Below are positions 11,557 through 22,364 of a stretch of DNA of 64,000 nt, piece after piece. Position 1 is the stretch's first letter, and each line of letters begins with the position of its first letter. The stretch is from contig NW_019211458.1 in assembly GCF_002443255.2 (NCBI RefSeq), forward strand, positions 25,242,757 to 25,306,756, given 5' to 3'. The position numbers and the translations under genes are program-made. The stretch comes from Varroa destructor (taxonomy: Eukaryota > Arthropoda > Arachnida > Mesostigmata > Varroidae). The notes under the pieces are model-generated. The model worked only from the letters and a program-made list of their open reading frames with translations, was not told where the DNA came from and ran no database searches.

Positions 11557-12726
11557 GTTACGTTGTTTTATCTTCAACTAGAACCCATGTATTTCTATTA
11601 AAGTTATCTTAGTCGATAAACGAAATTTTCCGCATTTGTACATATTGTTGCGTTATCTTATTTGGTTATGCACTCTGCGTTTTACTACGCTAGGTCACCC
11701 CAGGTTGGAGGACTGATTGGGTAATGGATACACAAAAAATAGTAAGTCCATGAGAAACGAGTCATGATAAACTTACCATTAACTATTTATTATGTGCAAT
11801 ATAAGAGAGAAGACGAGAAGAGACTCGTCCAAAAATGTAATTTTCACTATCAATGTCTATTATACACATATACGTTCATGTCTTTTAACATTCCCTTCTA
11901 TAGGATAATGTATAAGACGTTTGATCATGTATGTAGTTGAAGATTATTGCTGAAGAAAAATGCTATATCTTATTAACAGTAGTCATATTGTTAATGAAAT
12001 GACCTTTAATCTTCGAACGAATTAAAATTAGGGAAGAGCACAAAAAGTACAGCGTTTCTGCCAAAAAGCGTACATATAATGCGCATCCGGAGATTGCATG
12101 GCTGCGAATTCGAAAGCGTGCGCTTCATGAACTTCGAAATCGTATGTAACGAGATCCGACGGCTGTAGATAATGAGGTCCTTCAAGCCGTGCATTTGCCA
12201 AAAGTCGAACAACAATCATGCATAGGTTTTTCCAGTATAAACAATATGATTGGCACCTGCATTTCTTGCATAAGTATGGACGCCAGAAGGTCTTCATTGT
12301 GTTTATGGTTAATTTGAGTGTCACGACGCGCCCTATAGCTTGTACCGATTTGAACGTTAGAATATGGTACTCAGCGCAGTATACGCCCAGTATGGGTTTT
12401 TTGATGATGTTGATTGTTATTTTTTCTGTGTATTGTTTCGTAGCTCGCTGCTAGTCTACATATGACTGATACTCGTCTGAACTTCTATTTTCTAATTAAG
12501 CTAAGTTAACCTTGCGATACTTTATGATGAAGTACTTTGAAATGTTCAAGTAAAGTCGTTCTCTTTTTTTACCACTTGCGTAACCTGAACTAAACGATGG
12601 CGGCCAAACTAGAATGAAGAAATTCATACTTTTTTGCCATTTGATAATTTGTTTTTGCTAAAGTTCCGTCTCTAATGTACTAGTTTTATGTGAACGAAAG
12701 CTGGGAGCGATGGACAGATTTTTCAG

Positions 12727-12824
12727 GGACGATTTTTTCATTTCTCAAAAGTACGAATTTTTGCTAGATTTCTAAAGGTTATCGTATCATTCGGCCCAGA
12801 ACTAAACGACAGAACCAGACGTAG
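12727..12824 (+). CDS. Candidate internal exon, unknown product
   Basis: A classic acceptor (acagatttttcag) is followed by 98 open bases and a consensus donor, CGTAG|gtaagt. The segment reads GRFFHFSKVRIFARFLKV and then VIVSFGPELNDRTR. It starts in phase 0 and ends in phase 2 (AG). The next + strand candidate, 13823-13880, starts with exactly the one base needed to complete a Ser codon. If read past the donor, the frame would stop at TAA within two codons, which argues for splicing. No family is recognised. A - strand open frame overlaps this segment. Confidence 0.4.
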
Positions 12825-13588
12825 GTAAGTAGGACTACCATCACAAGTCAAATTGATATAAAGACAATTGGTAGCTACTGCAAAGCTTATTACCATATCA
12901 CGCAACAGGTTGTTGCATATACTGTTGACGGTAATAAGAAACAGTTTCTTCACGAGGTCAGCAGCTTCAAAGAGACAGTACACAGCTGCGCAAATTGAAA
13001 CCGTGACCTGTCGTAAATAATTCAGATTTTTCTGTTTACTTATAGCTCGTCTATGTATTTATCTATTTGAGCTCTTCTTACCGCTGTCTTTCTTACCTGA
13101 TTGGTTATTTTGTTATTATGGTATTCGTAAAATCGTATTGAACCAAGTGGCTGTCGTCAAAGAATCTGCGAGGTAGCGAAAAATAACTTTTTATATTTTT
13201 CTCCTGTTTGACATGAGTCATGATTTCTCCCAAATATACCGCCTAATTGACTACTTTTCATGAAATGGAACCTACACAAAAACAACCGTAAAAAAACATT
13301 AAAGGTATGTCAAGGCAGTCGGAATTAGTAAACGCACGTATATTGAAACCCTTGAGCGTTTCGTAAGGAAGTGTAATTAGTCAGGTACTTTGCCACGGAA
13401 TTCTCTGTTACCTTAGTCGTAAATAATGATCTCCCTTTTTTCAACAATCAATGTTTATCATCTGCAACAATCTGCTTCGAACCAAGTCAAGTTGTAACGT
13501 ATTTCTTAGAACTTCAACTGATCGAAGCTTTTTCGCGAGATCTGAGCTGGTCTATTTTTACTGGTTGCAATATACATCTCCAATAATG

Positions 13589-13589
<1 letters not shown>

Positions 13590-13649
<60 letters not shown>
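13590..13649. repeat. (TA)n microsatellite, about 29 units
   Basis: A long uninterrupted TA array runs between caataatgc and aggcattg. It lies in the interval between the candidate exons 12727-12824 and 13823-13880 and would be intronic. Confidence 0.97.
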
Positions 13650-13652
<3 letters not shown>

Positions 13653-13822
13653 CATTGTTATAAGGAAATCGACCTTCAACACTTGGATTGTGTATTATAA
13701 CCATTGATTATTACGAATATGCAAATTTTACTAATTCTAGGTTATTTATGTACATGCGCTTACTGTTCCTCAGTCAATGGCTGTTATTTTGCCAATTGTC
13801 TGTAATTGCGTCTTGTGTGTAG

Positions 13823-13880
13823 CTACCTGCCAAGACAGACTATGGCTGAACCTAAGCGTAAGGAAGACCCGCCTGCCAAG
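13823..13880 (+). CDS. Candidate internal exon, Lys/Pro-rich
   Basis: An acceptor with a T-rich tract (attgcgtcttgtgtgtag) precedes 58 open bases and the donor GCCAAG|gtatga. The first base completes a Ser codon with the AG left by exon 12727-12824. The exon then reads YLPRQTMAEPKRKEDPPAK and ends in phase 0, matching the phase-0 start of the last exon at 15930. The internal ATG (gactATGG) has good start context, so this could instead be a first coding exon. An alternative downstream acceptor (ctcccttttcag, AG at 13966-13967) would define an 86-base intron and a short alternative C-terminus. Confidence 0.4.
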
Positions 13881-15929
13881 GTATGACGTTTAAAGTTTAG
13901 GACACCAGAAAAAAAAAGTCCGAACCGCTGCTAGAAGTAGCCAAAACGAATAGCTCTCCCTTTTCAGTTACCATCAAATGTTTTCTGTTCTGCTGTTACA
14001 CTGCTTTAGTCGTAAGGCAAACCAGCCGGTGCACGCGGTCGGCTTAGGCTGACTGGGTTACTGCTGTTCCCTAACGCTAGCGACTTCTACCTTTCAAAAG
14101 TCGCTCAATGCTGGAATAGCTTACAGCGAGAATTGACCTGTCGCTGCCCGATGAATACATACATCGTTCATTCTAAACTAAAGTTCGAGAGCTAATTGTA
14201 AATAGCGCGCTAAGCGGAAACAGTAATAGCAACAGTACGAGGACTAAACATTAGATAAACATAGAAAACACCGCGAAAAAGAAGACGGCAAAGGGTCGTA
14301 GTGTCAGCAATCAACTTTCAAGAAATTCACGCCTGTAATTTTCCCTTTGCGAAAGGCTTCGTTGCTACCGCTGCTCTATTCGTGACCGTGGCTGAGGTCA
14401 CTAGGCAACAACTTTCGCTTTCATCAGCCAAACTTATTGGGTTTCCAAATGCCTTTGTCACCGCGTATACTGGGATAACATAGATAGAGGGAAAAGAAAG
14501 GAGACTATGATATACACGGAGACGCACTTGGCGCGTCCATCTTGACGCCGTTAGGCCAAGAAAAAGGCTCGACCTTGAAGCTGATGGCGATATTATCAAC
14601 CACGTCAATAGAACGTATTTGGCTGAAACGAAGCCGAACAGTTTCATGACCGCCCTATTATTATAGATAGCTTAGAAATGGTTGGTGTTGTCGCTATGCT
14701 ACGTTACCTACGGGCAGTAAATTTCGACAAGAAGTTTCGCCGTTTGCCACGAAGTTCAGGCCTACTGTTCTTGACAAAGTATTCAACTCTACATAGATTG
14801 CAAAATGGCCTTTCTACACATCGGCAGGAGGAAGTCTATTGGTAATAGAATGTTCGACGATCGTTCTGCTTATGATTGAATCTTCGTAGCGTAATTTCGC
14901 TGAATATCAACTATTACTTTGCATTGCAACATTACTTATGTATTACTGGCTATTAGCTAAAAACTATCCAGGTTATAGGCTGAGGAGAAAAGTATCTATA
15001 ACATTGCTAGTTGTGTTTATGTTCCTTGCAATATAGGAATCCTTGAGTACAATTATGTTACATGTTCTGCTTTACGTAATAGTAGTGTAGCAGCTGGACA
15101 TTAAATTATCACAGTCGAAATCATCTTTTGCATCCCTGACCTTACACAATGACATCTCATGGACAACCTTGTTCTTGCAAATCAAGACGCGAGACCTACT
15201 GTTGGATCTATTTATAAATAGCTATGAAGAAGTCTAAAGTAGGTCTAATTCGGACGCTAAAGATAACGGCTTATCCCTTATAAGCGGTCTGAAAGCTAAA
15301 TTGGCCGGCTCCGAAGTAAATCGATGATTGGTAATTATATCTACCGATCCTCACAGGCGTCTTTCTGCGAAAGCGGTAGGAAAAGTGCAATTTAGCCGAA
15401 GTATATCATGTGCGTAAATACGGTCGTCCCCGTGACGGTGTAATGTTGTTTGCTTGCTACGTATAGCAACAGGTAATGTAGTCTTGGTTAGAAATTGGGT
15501 GTATGCTCGATTGCCACATACCCGGTTTTGCTGCGAACAACGCAAGTATATTAGATTGCCGATGACAGATCCGAAGCTTCTTACGAAAAGTAAGCTATTG
15601 TTGCCTTTTAAATGTATCCTATTTGACAGAAGTTGATTGGAGATGTCTTAAAAAGTAAATGTTAATTTATCCGATAGAAGGATAGGTGTCGCCTCGATTC
15701 GTTAGGTTGCTTGATACGCCTACGCCGAAGGCGCCGTATTACACGTCAGACACATAGACATTAAGAGACGAAGTATTGTTCTGGTGGAGTTTGTCGACTG
15801 GAATTAGGAGCCAAACGAATGACCATTTCTTGTAGATCGGCCACAGGCTACAAAATCTTCCCCTTCTCGAATTCTCTGTTGTGCCTTCGCATTTTTCCTA
15901 TTCTAAATGTATTTGAATTGTTCGATTAG

Positions 15930-16199
15930 GTTTCATTCGAAAGATACCTCAACTGCCTGCAGATGCACACAACCACAGTCGTAGATGGCTATGGCCTGAA
16001 TAATTTTGCCGTGTGTAACAGTAATTTTTCCGTTAGCCTCTTTGCATTTATGGCTTTAGCTGCATTTCTGACACTCGCGCAGCTGATCGACAACAACTCC
16101 TTTAAGTCCGCTGCAGCAAATAAGGAGCGCTTAAGTGAAAAAAAACCATTTGCCCCCCAATTTTCTGGTCTTGAAAGCTCGGTGGCTAGTTCTAAGTAA
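15930..16199 (+). CDS. Candidate last exon with a membrane segment
   Basis: A long T-rich tract ends in ttgttcgattag, followed by 89 open codons and TAA. AATAAA follows 67 bases after the stop. In exon residue numbering, 1-30 carry two Cys and the stretch FERYLNCLQMHTTTVVDGYG. Residues 33-53 are a hydrophobic span (FSVSLFAFMALAAFLTLAQLI), and the tail is Lys/Ser-rich. It starts in phase 0, compatible with the exon ending at 13880. Combined with the 8327 signal peptide, the inferred product would be a type I single-pass membrane protein with a small cytoplasmic tail. No known family is recognised. Exons between 13880 and 15930 may be missed. Confidence 0.45.
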   Translation, partial: VSFERYLNCLQMHTTTVVDGYGLNNFAVCNSNFSVSLFAFMALAAFLTLAQLIDNNSFKSAAANKERLSEKKPFAPQFSGLESSVASSK

Positions 16200-16265
16200 A
16201 CATTGGTTACTTTTGTTGAAAAATGTTATAGTAAATGTACATAGCCCTGCCTATAATCTCATATA

Positions 16266-16271
16266 AATAAA
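16266..16271 (+). terminator. Polyadenylation signal AATAAA
   Basis: The hexamer AATAAA lies within catataaataaatc, 67 bases after the stop of the last-exon candidate ending at 16199. This is the expected place for the 3' end of a + strand transcript. Confidence 0.45.
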
Positions 16272-17444
16272 TCTACGTACATTATCTCTTTCTATTATAC
16301 AGTTTATAGTATAATGCTTACCGTATTACTTATTTCATATACGTACGCCGAAAGCCAAATTTGGAAAATTATATTTTTTCAACAATTATAATATATACAA
16401 TTATATAAAAATGTTTTTTAATTTACGCGACGCAGTTTACAATTAACATAGAAAAAGGACAACAAATGGCTCTGTATTTGTCTAGCTTTTTGTGTGCAAT
16501 GCCAGTAGAAACCCACTCAGACCTCACCATAACGACAACGATGCGGTTCAGCGAATAACCGATTCTGCCGAAAAATTACACTACCATTAATTGATTTTAC
16601 TAATTGTACTTGTTTATTTACGTCTGATAGCTAGAACGTTGCTATTACATAGTACCTAAGCTACAAATGGATTGTCTTGGTAAGAGGAATCCCGCAGGTT
16701 GAAGGTACATCACTTGCATATAATACAGCCTCTCAAAACTGTCCTACAATCAGTACCTGAATGTCTCGTTGACAAACGTTTGAAATGATAGAAATGGAAA
16801 TTTGATCAGAAACTTGTCTTTGACGTTAGTGATTTTAAGGGTAAATCGTTTCGACACGCAGCTTTCGACCATACTGATAACGCTTCTCAGTGCCTAAAGT
16901 GTACAGTTGAGTCAAGGGTGGAACTAGCAAAATGTCCAATTGTCTGTAAGCTTTCAGAACAGTTAGTCAGGCTGTCACCTCGGATCTACGTTACAATTGA
17001 CCGGCAGTATGTTGGACAAATCTCAGTGTTCGCTGCAAGCGGAAAGGTGTAATTTAACTTATGAAACCTGTAATACGTTCTATTAATGCATTACATTTAA
17101 AATCAGTAGCAGCAGCGGCGAAGGCGGTGACTTAGATCCTAGGTATAAAATCCCTATGCCCATGTCATGGATGTATAAGTTACTGGCTAAAAGAAGCCAC
17201 CAAGGTTCGCGGCAACAACGCATTAGCAGTACACATGCACTTGTGTAAATAAGGAAAGTTACTTCTATATTAATAATAGAATATTTAAAAAATAGTAATG
17301 GACTTAAAATTCCAAACGATCTTCAACTAAGTTGTGTGGTCGGCTTAGCCACCATCACAATGTCTTTACAAGTCCTTCCGATGTTTATGGGCACCGATAT
17401 AAAGCCAGGCACAATTTCAACATAGGCAGAAGCATTAATTCCAG

Positions 17445-17572
17445 CCGAACAGATCTAAACAGGATGGAAGTATTTCTACAGACTGTCTGCAGACGAATGG
17501 GGTACTCGGGCGGAAACCTCATGTCCGTAACAAGCCCAGAAACAAGGAGGACTCACTGGTCACTTGCTAAAG
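17445..17572 (+). CDS. Candidate internal exon, unknown product
   Basis: The open frame ends at a strong donor (GCTAAAG|gtaaga) in phase 1. The start is uncertain. Acceptors attaattccag (exon from 17445) and cggcttag (exon from 17349) are both possible, and the frame is open across both. The encoded sequence includes TDLNRMEVFLQTVCRRMGYS and ends in RRTHWSLAK. The single G left at the end joins CA at the acceptor of 22250 to give Ala, so the two segments can form one gene. No recognised domain. Confidence 0.3.
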
Positions 17573-17579
17573 GTAAGAA

Positions 17580-20500
17580 GAACAGCAGTGCCTCGGGTTG
17601 ATGACAGCCGCTCTCGACACGCCCTTCTCGTCGTCACCAGTGAATCCGATGCTGGTATTTCCTTTTTTAGCTGGGCCGCCACACTGATCTATCGTGCCTC
17701 TCTTTCTGATGGACAGCATATCCAGACGGTTCTGTCGTGAAGAAGTCTATTGATTACCAGCTAGATTGTTCCTTTGGCCTATTTTGATAAGGTTGTTTTG
17801 TCCAGATTCGACTCATTGGGTAAAGGATAAATTGCCGTGTTTGTCCACGCCGAAAAAGTCTGACTTGCCTGTCTTTTTGGATATAAATAAGAATAAAACC
17901 TCAAATAGCCAAGCAGCACAAATCCGACAGCGATGATGACTATCTAGTTAATAACAATGCTCACAAAAGTACGTCGACAATGACGTCTGACGTGAAACGA
18001 CCGGTGCAAACTCTATTACTATCTACAAGTTATTATTGTCAAATAGTAGAAAACGTTTTTTGTCAGACATTTATATAGAAGAAAAGTAGGGCGAAGGTAG
18101 CAACATTCTTGGATCCAACAATGAAGAGACCCTAGTAGTAAGTAATATCACCCAAACTAAGCACTCACGCACGCTTTACGCAGAACGGCCAAGGAATAAA
18201 TTATCTTAGCTTCGCTAAGAGAAGAACCAAATTGGACGTCCTGTACTATAGCCCCTACTAGCTAGATGTCAAAAAAGGGCTATACAACATATTAGACTTT
18301 TATTTTCCTTCCAATTATCCTCGACAGATTACTATATTTGCCAGAAATGATATAGACTAGTAATTACCATTTAGAATGTCGCATGCCTCGAATCAAAAAC
18401 AAGGAAATTAATACAAAGTTTGAGTATTTGTGTTGGCATATTCTCATACAGCTCTCGCCACAGTATCAGTCTGAAAACGATGATAAATCTGACCTTGCAA
18501 AATATTGCATCATAGCTCTGCCTGTCCACGTCACCTCTGAAAAACGTAGTAATTTTAAGTTTGCAAGCTCGTACTAATAAAGTTTATAGAAGAGACGCTC
18601 TGTGCATAACCCCCCACCCACAACGAACATACTGCTGCTGAAGGAGAAACTATATAATTTTTATTATTGTTGAAGCTTGCCCTGGTGCAGGGTTATTCCT
18701 CAAATAAGTCTGGACGCCTAGTCCTAAGAGCTTTATACAGCGACCGACAGGAACAACGCAGACCCACCCGACAGATTGCTTCGCTACCTAGCAGTCGCCG
18801 AGCCTTCCGAAAGATGACGTCATGCAGAGAAGATTATCGGCATCCCAAGTAGGTCCAAGCCGAAACAGGCAGCTGACCTAGTCTGGAAAAAAACCAGATC
18901 GCAGAGGACAGAAGGAAAGGACCAGCAAGCCACGGCATCAAGACTTCGGGATTCTAGATAGAAAATATACACACATGTGTATAACGTACATTAGAAATCC
19001 ACAATTAACAGACACGGAGTTCGTCCAGTGTCCAGAGGAATGTGCAGAGTGAACCTTTATCGGATCCCTCAAAGCTAAAATAAAGCTTTAATAGTAATTT
19101 GTGATACTACAGTACAATAAATCATAACGTCCACGCGTGTATTTCCCTAAAAACCATCGATGTTTAATTTTTTTAAGCAATTAAGCGTTTTACTTAATGT
19201 ATACTTACGTAGGTACCTGCTCGTATGTATCTCAGATCCTTATATAGCCAACTAATGCTTAAGCAAAGCAGGTCTCAGTTTTTCCTTGACCTCTTAACGA
19301 ATAGTGTACTAGACAATACGCTTACATAAGCCGGCCAGCTACAACAATAGGAAATGGTTATCATCGTCAAGAAGTATCGAAGCCATTAACATTGTTATTA
19401 TCATCTCCACCAGCATGTGATGCTTTGAACAAAGCGAGTATGTAAACGCTGAACTGGAATATGGCTGTCAAGTCGGCTGGTTTTCGGCCGCCCAATTAGA
19501 ACCTTTCTTCTCTAATGAATATTGCAATCAAGCCAGCTCCATTGGCTTGCCCCTAATTCAACACGGAGCACCACACATGCATTGCCATGCCATATCATGA
19601 TGATCCTCTAGCGCGAAAGATAGCGAGTTTAGCGGGGCAAAAAGGGAACGAAAGGGGACGGCAAGTTGTCTCCACCTGGGACGAAATAGAGGGCGGGCTG
19701 GAATGGCGCCGTCGTGGGGAGACAGACACGTCAGGTCATGACACACGCTGTTGCCGTTGCTCGCAAAGTAACATCTCGTTCTCTTCATCTGTCACACTAC
19801 AGCCCGTCACAGTTGCGGTAGCGACGTCGTCGTTGCCATTCGAGCAGAGGGGCCCCTCTGTTTCCTACTTATGCCTGTTCCTACGGGGTACCACCCAGCC
19901 AGCGTTTTAGTTTCCCGTGCAACATCAGTCCCTAGCACTGGCCGGAGACTCCCTTAGCTCGCTGGACACCGCTAACATGGGCTGAGCGTCGATGTAAATG
20001 AATAGCTGTAATCATGCCATCATTCCCTTTATTCCTTTATGCGCAACTCTGCTTTCGAGGGTACGGATGAGCTCATATGCTCCGAGCAAGCGAACTCCGA
20101 CGAACAAGACCGACTGCTTACTTTATCTATTAGCGAAAAGTGCGACAGAAAAGAGAGAGGAATAAGACTAGATTCCACGGATGCTGTAAGCTAACATGTC
20201 GTAATTCCGCTGTTTAATACAAGACGTCGTACGATGGCGTGTACCATGCCGAATCCATCGGATAGCTTTTGAGTACATGGAGACTGAAACTGAGAGGCAC
20301 AAGACGGCGGCGACAGATGAACAGTGAGAAACATTCGAATAATGGAAGGACATAAGCAAACATAACCTGCTGATAGTCACTTTTGTTGACTCGCCGAATA
20401 CCACAATTTATCAGATAAATAATTATAGCTAGGCAACGCGTTCGTATCGGCTGCTTGTATATTTATGAACTTCGGCTCTATAGTCTACTGAATCCGAATG

Positions 20501-22240
20501 ACAGCGAACGAAATAAACTATTGCATCACCTTTTCTTTGCCCTAACTGAACTTTCTGAGCGCTCATGATTGTGTATATAGGTGCGCAGAGACCCAGTGAG
20601 GATCATTTTATTAAAAGATCGTAATTGCATCGATGCAATTACGTAATTATTTCTTGTCCACCGAGAAGGAAGTATGTCGATTAAAAGCTTCTCCACTCAC
20701 AAAACAGTACAAGATTTCTGGTCGTTGGTACTTCAACAATACGTCTTGTCGCACAAACAAATGTAACAAACCTGTTATTATTTTTAATGAGTGAATGTCA
20801 CGGATCAGTTTGTTTCATTACTTGTAATTAGCGCTGCCACTCCGTAATAAATCATACCTTATATAAGTGATTCGTTCTGAGAAAACGAAAAAAACAGCAC
20901 AGCAACGCTATGATCACTTACGTTTCTTCACTGAAGCTATACAAAGGTCTCAATTAGCATTTGCTTTCATATTTATTTTTTTCGATTTCTATTTAGTATA
21001 ATTTACTCCTTGGCTACGTATTTCATAATTACTATTAGACGATGGCGGTCTAGGGTCATTCCGGCGAAACCGGAACACGTTTTGCAGTCTTCTTAATTGT
21101 TAGCATGAATTTGCTGCCCAGAAATATAATCCCACTCGTTGTCATATGCTTAATGTTCTTTGATGGTTCTTGAAATTTTTTACTTTTTTAATTTGCCGGC
21201 AAATATAATGATTTAAATGGTTTATAGTGCGTAGCTTGGAACAAGCAAGTTTGATGCATGTAAATGTACTATAGCCCCCTTTGAGCAATCGGTCAATTTC
21301 AGCATCCGGTACTTCAAAACGTCATGCGCGTGAGTATTCAGTAAAAGACGCGGTCATTTCAAGAGCTCGTTGGATTGTCATATATTGAGAGTTTCACTCA
21401 TTTCAAGGTAAGCCCCGACCACATACGTTTCTCGGGCCTTCAGATATAAGCGGAAAAATTATAACACCTGAAGCAATAGCAGACCTCTCTAGCTTCAAAT
21501 GCTATATCTCTAGGTGAAGAATTTGACCTGGTATAATACCGTACGCTGCTTCTTTTCTGCATTTCCTTATAAACTTATATACATGAAAACGTTTTCTGAA
21601 GGCCAGAGGGCATTGGAGGCTTTCATGCACTTTACAGGCTTTACTTCAGTAACGTTAGCTTGCAACAAAATATAAAATCGCTATTTTACTTATATGCTTA
21701 ATATGCGTCAAGCACGACCCACGTCATTGTTTCTTTTTGTCGTTACAAAGGACACGATACTGTGTTTTGTACCATAAATGTCGAAGAAGTTCCTCACTTA
21801 CAATTTAAGCTGTGAGTCGCTTATTTTCGATTAGCATCTTTAGATATTATATAGAGCTCCTTTTAACTTCTGGTTTACTGCTGTGAGTTGATATGACAGA
21901 TTTTTTTTTATCAGAAAACAATATTTTGAAAATACGATTCAACGCTAAATTTACCCCAAAGCATTTGACCCCAGTCACCTTTTTTGACTATTTTCCAATG
22001 CATTCATCTTTGAATTATGCAAATAGATTGTAAATTACACTCCCCAAGGCAATTTCAACTTAAAAACGTAAGTCGCTTACAGTTAACGACAAATAACAAA
22101 TTACCGAAAGGCCGTTTGGTCATAGTTTTATGACGTAATTTGTTCCGAAAGCTAAAAGACAGCCATCTTGCTGTTTGCCATCGGACCACATCCTGTAAAA
22201 TGGAAGAAAAGGAACATTTATCTTTCTGCACTACGCCACC
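17580..22240. other. Probable intron or intergenic DNA
   Basis: No convincing exon was found on either strand. The span includes a GC-richer patch at about 19560-19980, open on both strands by composition, and the palindrome at 20620. A weak - strand donor (AAAC|gtaagt near 20935) has no usable acceptor partner. If the exons at 17445 and 22250 belong together, this is their intron. Confidence 0.4.
20620..20643. repeat. Perfect 24-bp palindrome
   Basis: The 24 bases run cgtaattgcat, cg, atgcaattacg. The whole is identical to its reverse complement, with no spacer, and is centred on an ATCGAT site. It could be a dimeric protein-binding site or a chance palindrome. No gene start is evident beside it. 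Confidence 0.9.
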
Positions 22241-22249
22241 CCTCTTCAG

Positions 22250-22353
22250 CAAAGAAGGCACAAGACACTGACAATGAGGAACTTTACATCGATTTTGTTC
22301 GAAAAAAATATCCAAGAAAATTCAATCGCAACTTCCTCGCCTACGAACCTTAG
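22250..22353 (+). CDS. Candidate last exon, charged C-terminus
   Basis: It is preceded by one of the best acceptors in the window, a long pyrimidine run ending cgccacccctcttcag. The frame starts in phase 1, is open for 33 codons and ends in TAG. It encodes KKAQDTDNEELYIDF followed by a basic tail, VRKKYPRKFNRNFLAYEP. It is phase-compatible with the donor at 17572. A competing reading starts at the ATG at 22200 (MEEKEHLSF, 23 codons). No AATAAA is visible in the next 400 bases, which weakens the call. The family is unknown. Confidence 0.4.
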
Positions 22354-22364
22354 GCATAAGATAA

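Noticed and set aside
12028..12324. 98-codon - strand frame with protein-like composition
   Set aside because: The + strand is also open and protein-like over the same bases (12235-12454, after gtttttccag), so at most one can be real. Neither has both a good acceptor and a good donor.
13097..13173. - strand segment between a strong acceptor (tcgctacctcgcag) and a strong donor (CAATCAG|gtaaga)
   Set aside because: All three frames contain a stop, so it cannot be a coding internal exon. A non-coding exon remains possible.
15470..15591. + strand segment between gcttgctacgtatag and a gtaagc donor
   Set aside because: It is open and protein-like, but its phases do not fit between 13880 and 15930, and the chosen chain does not need it.
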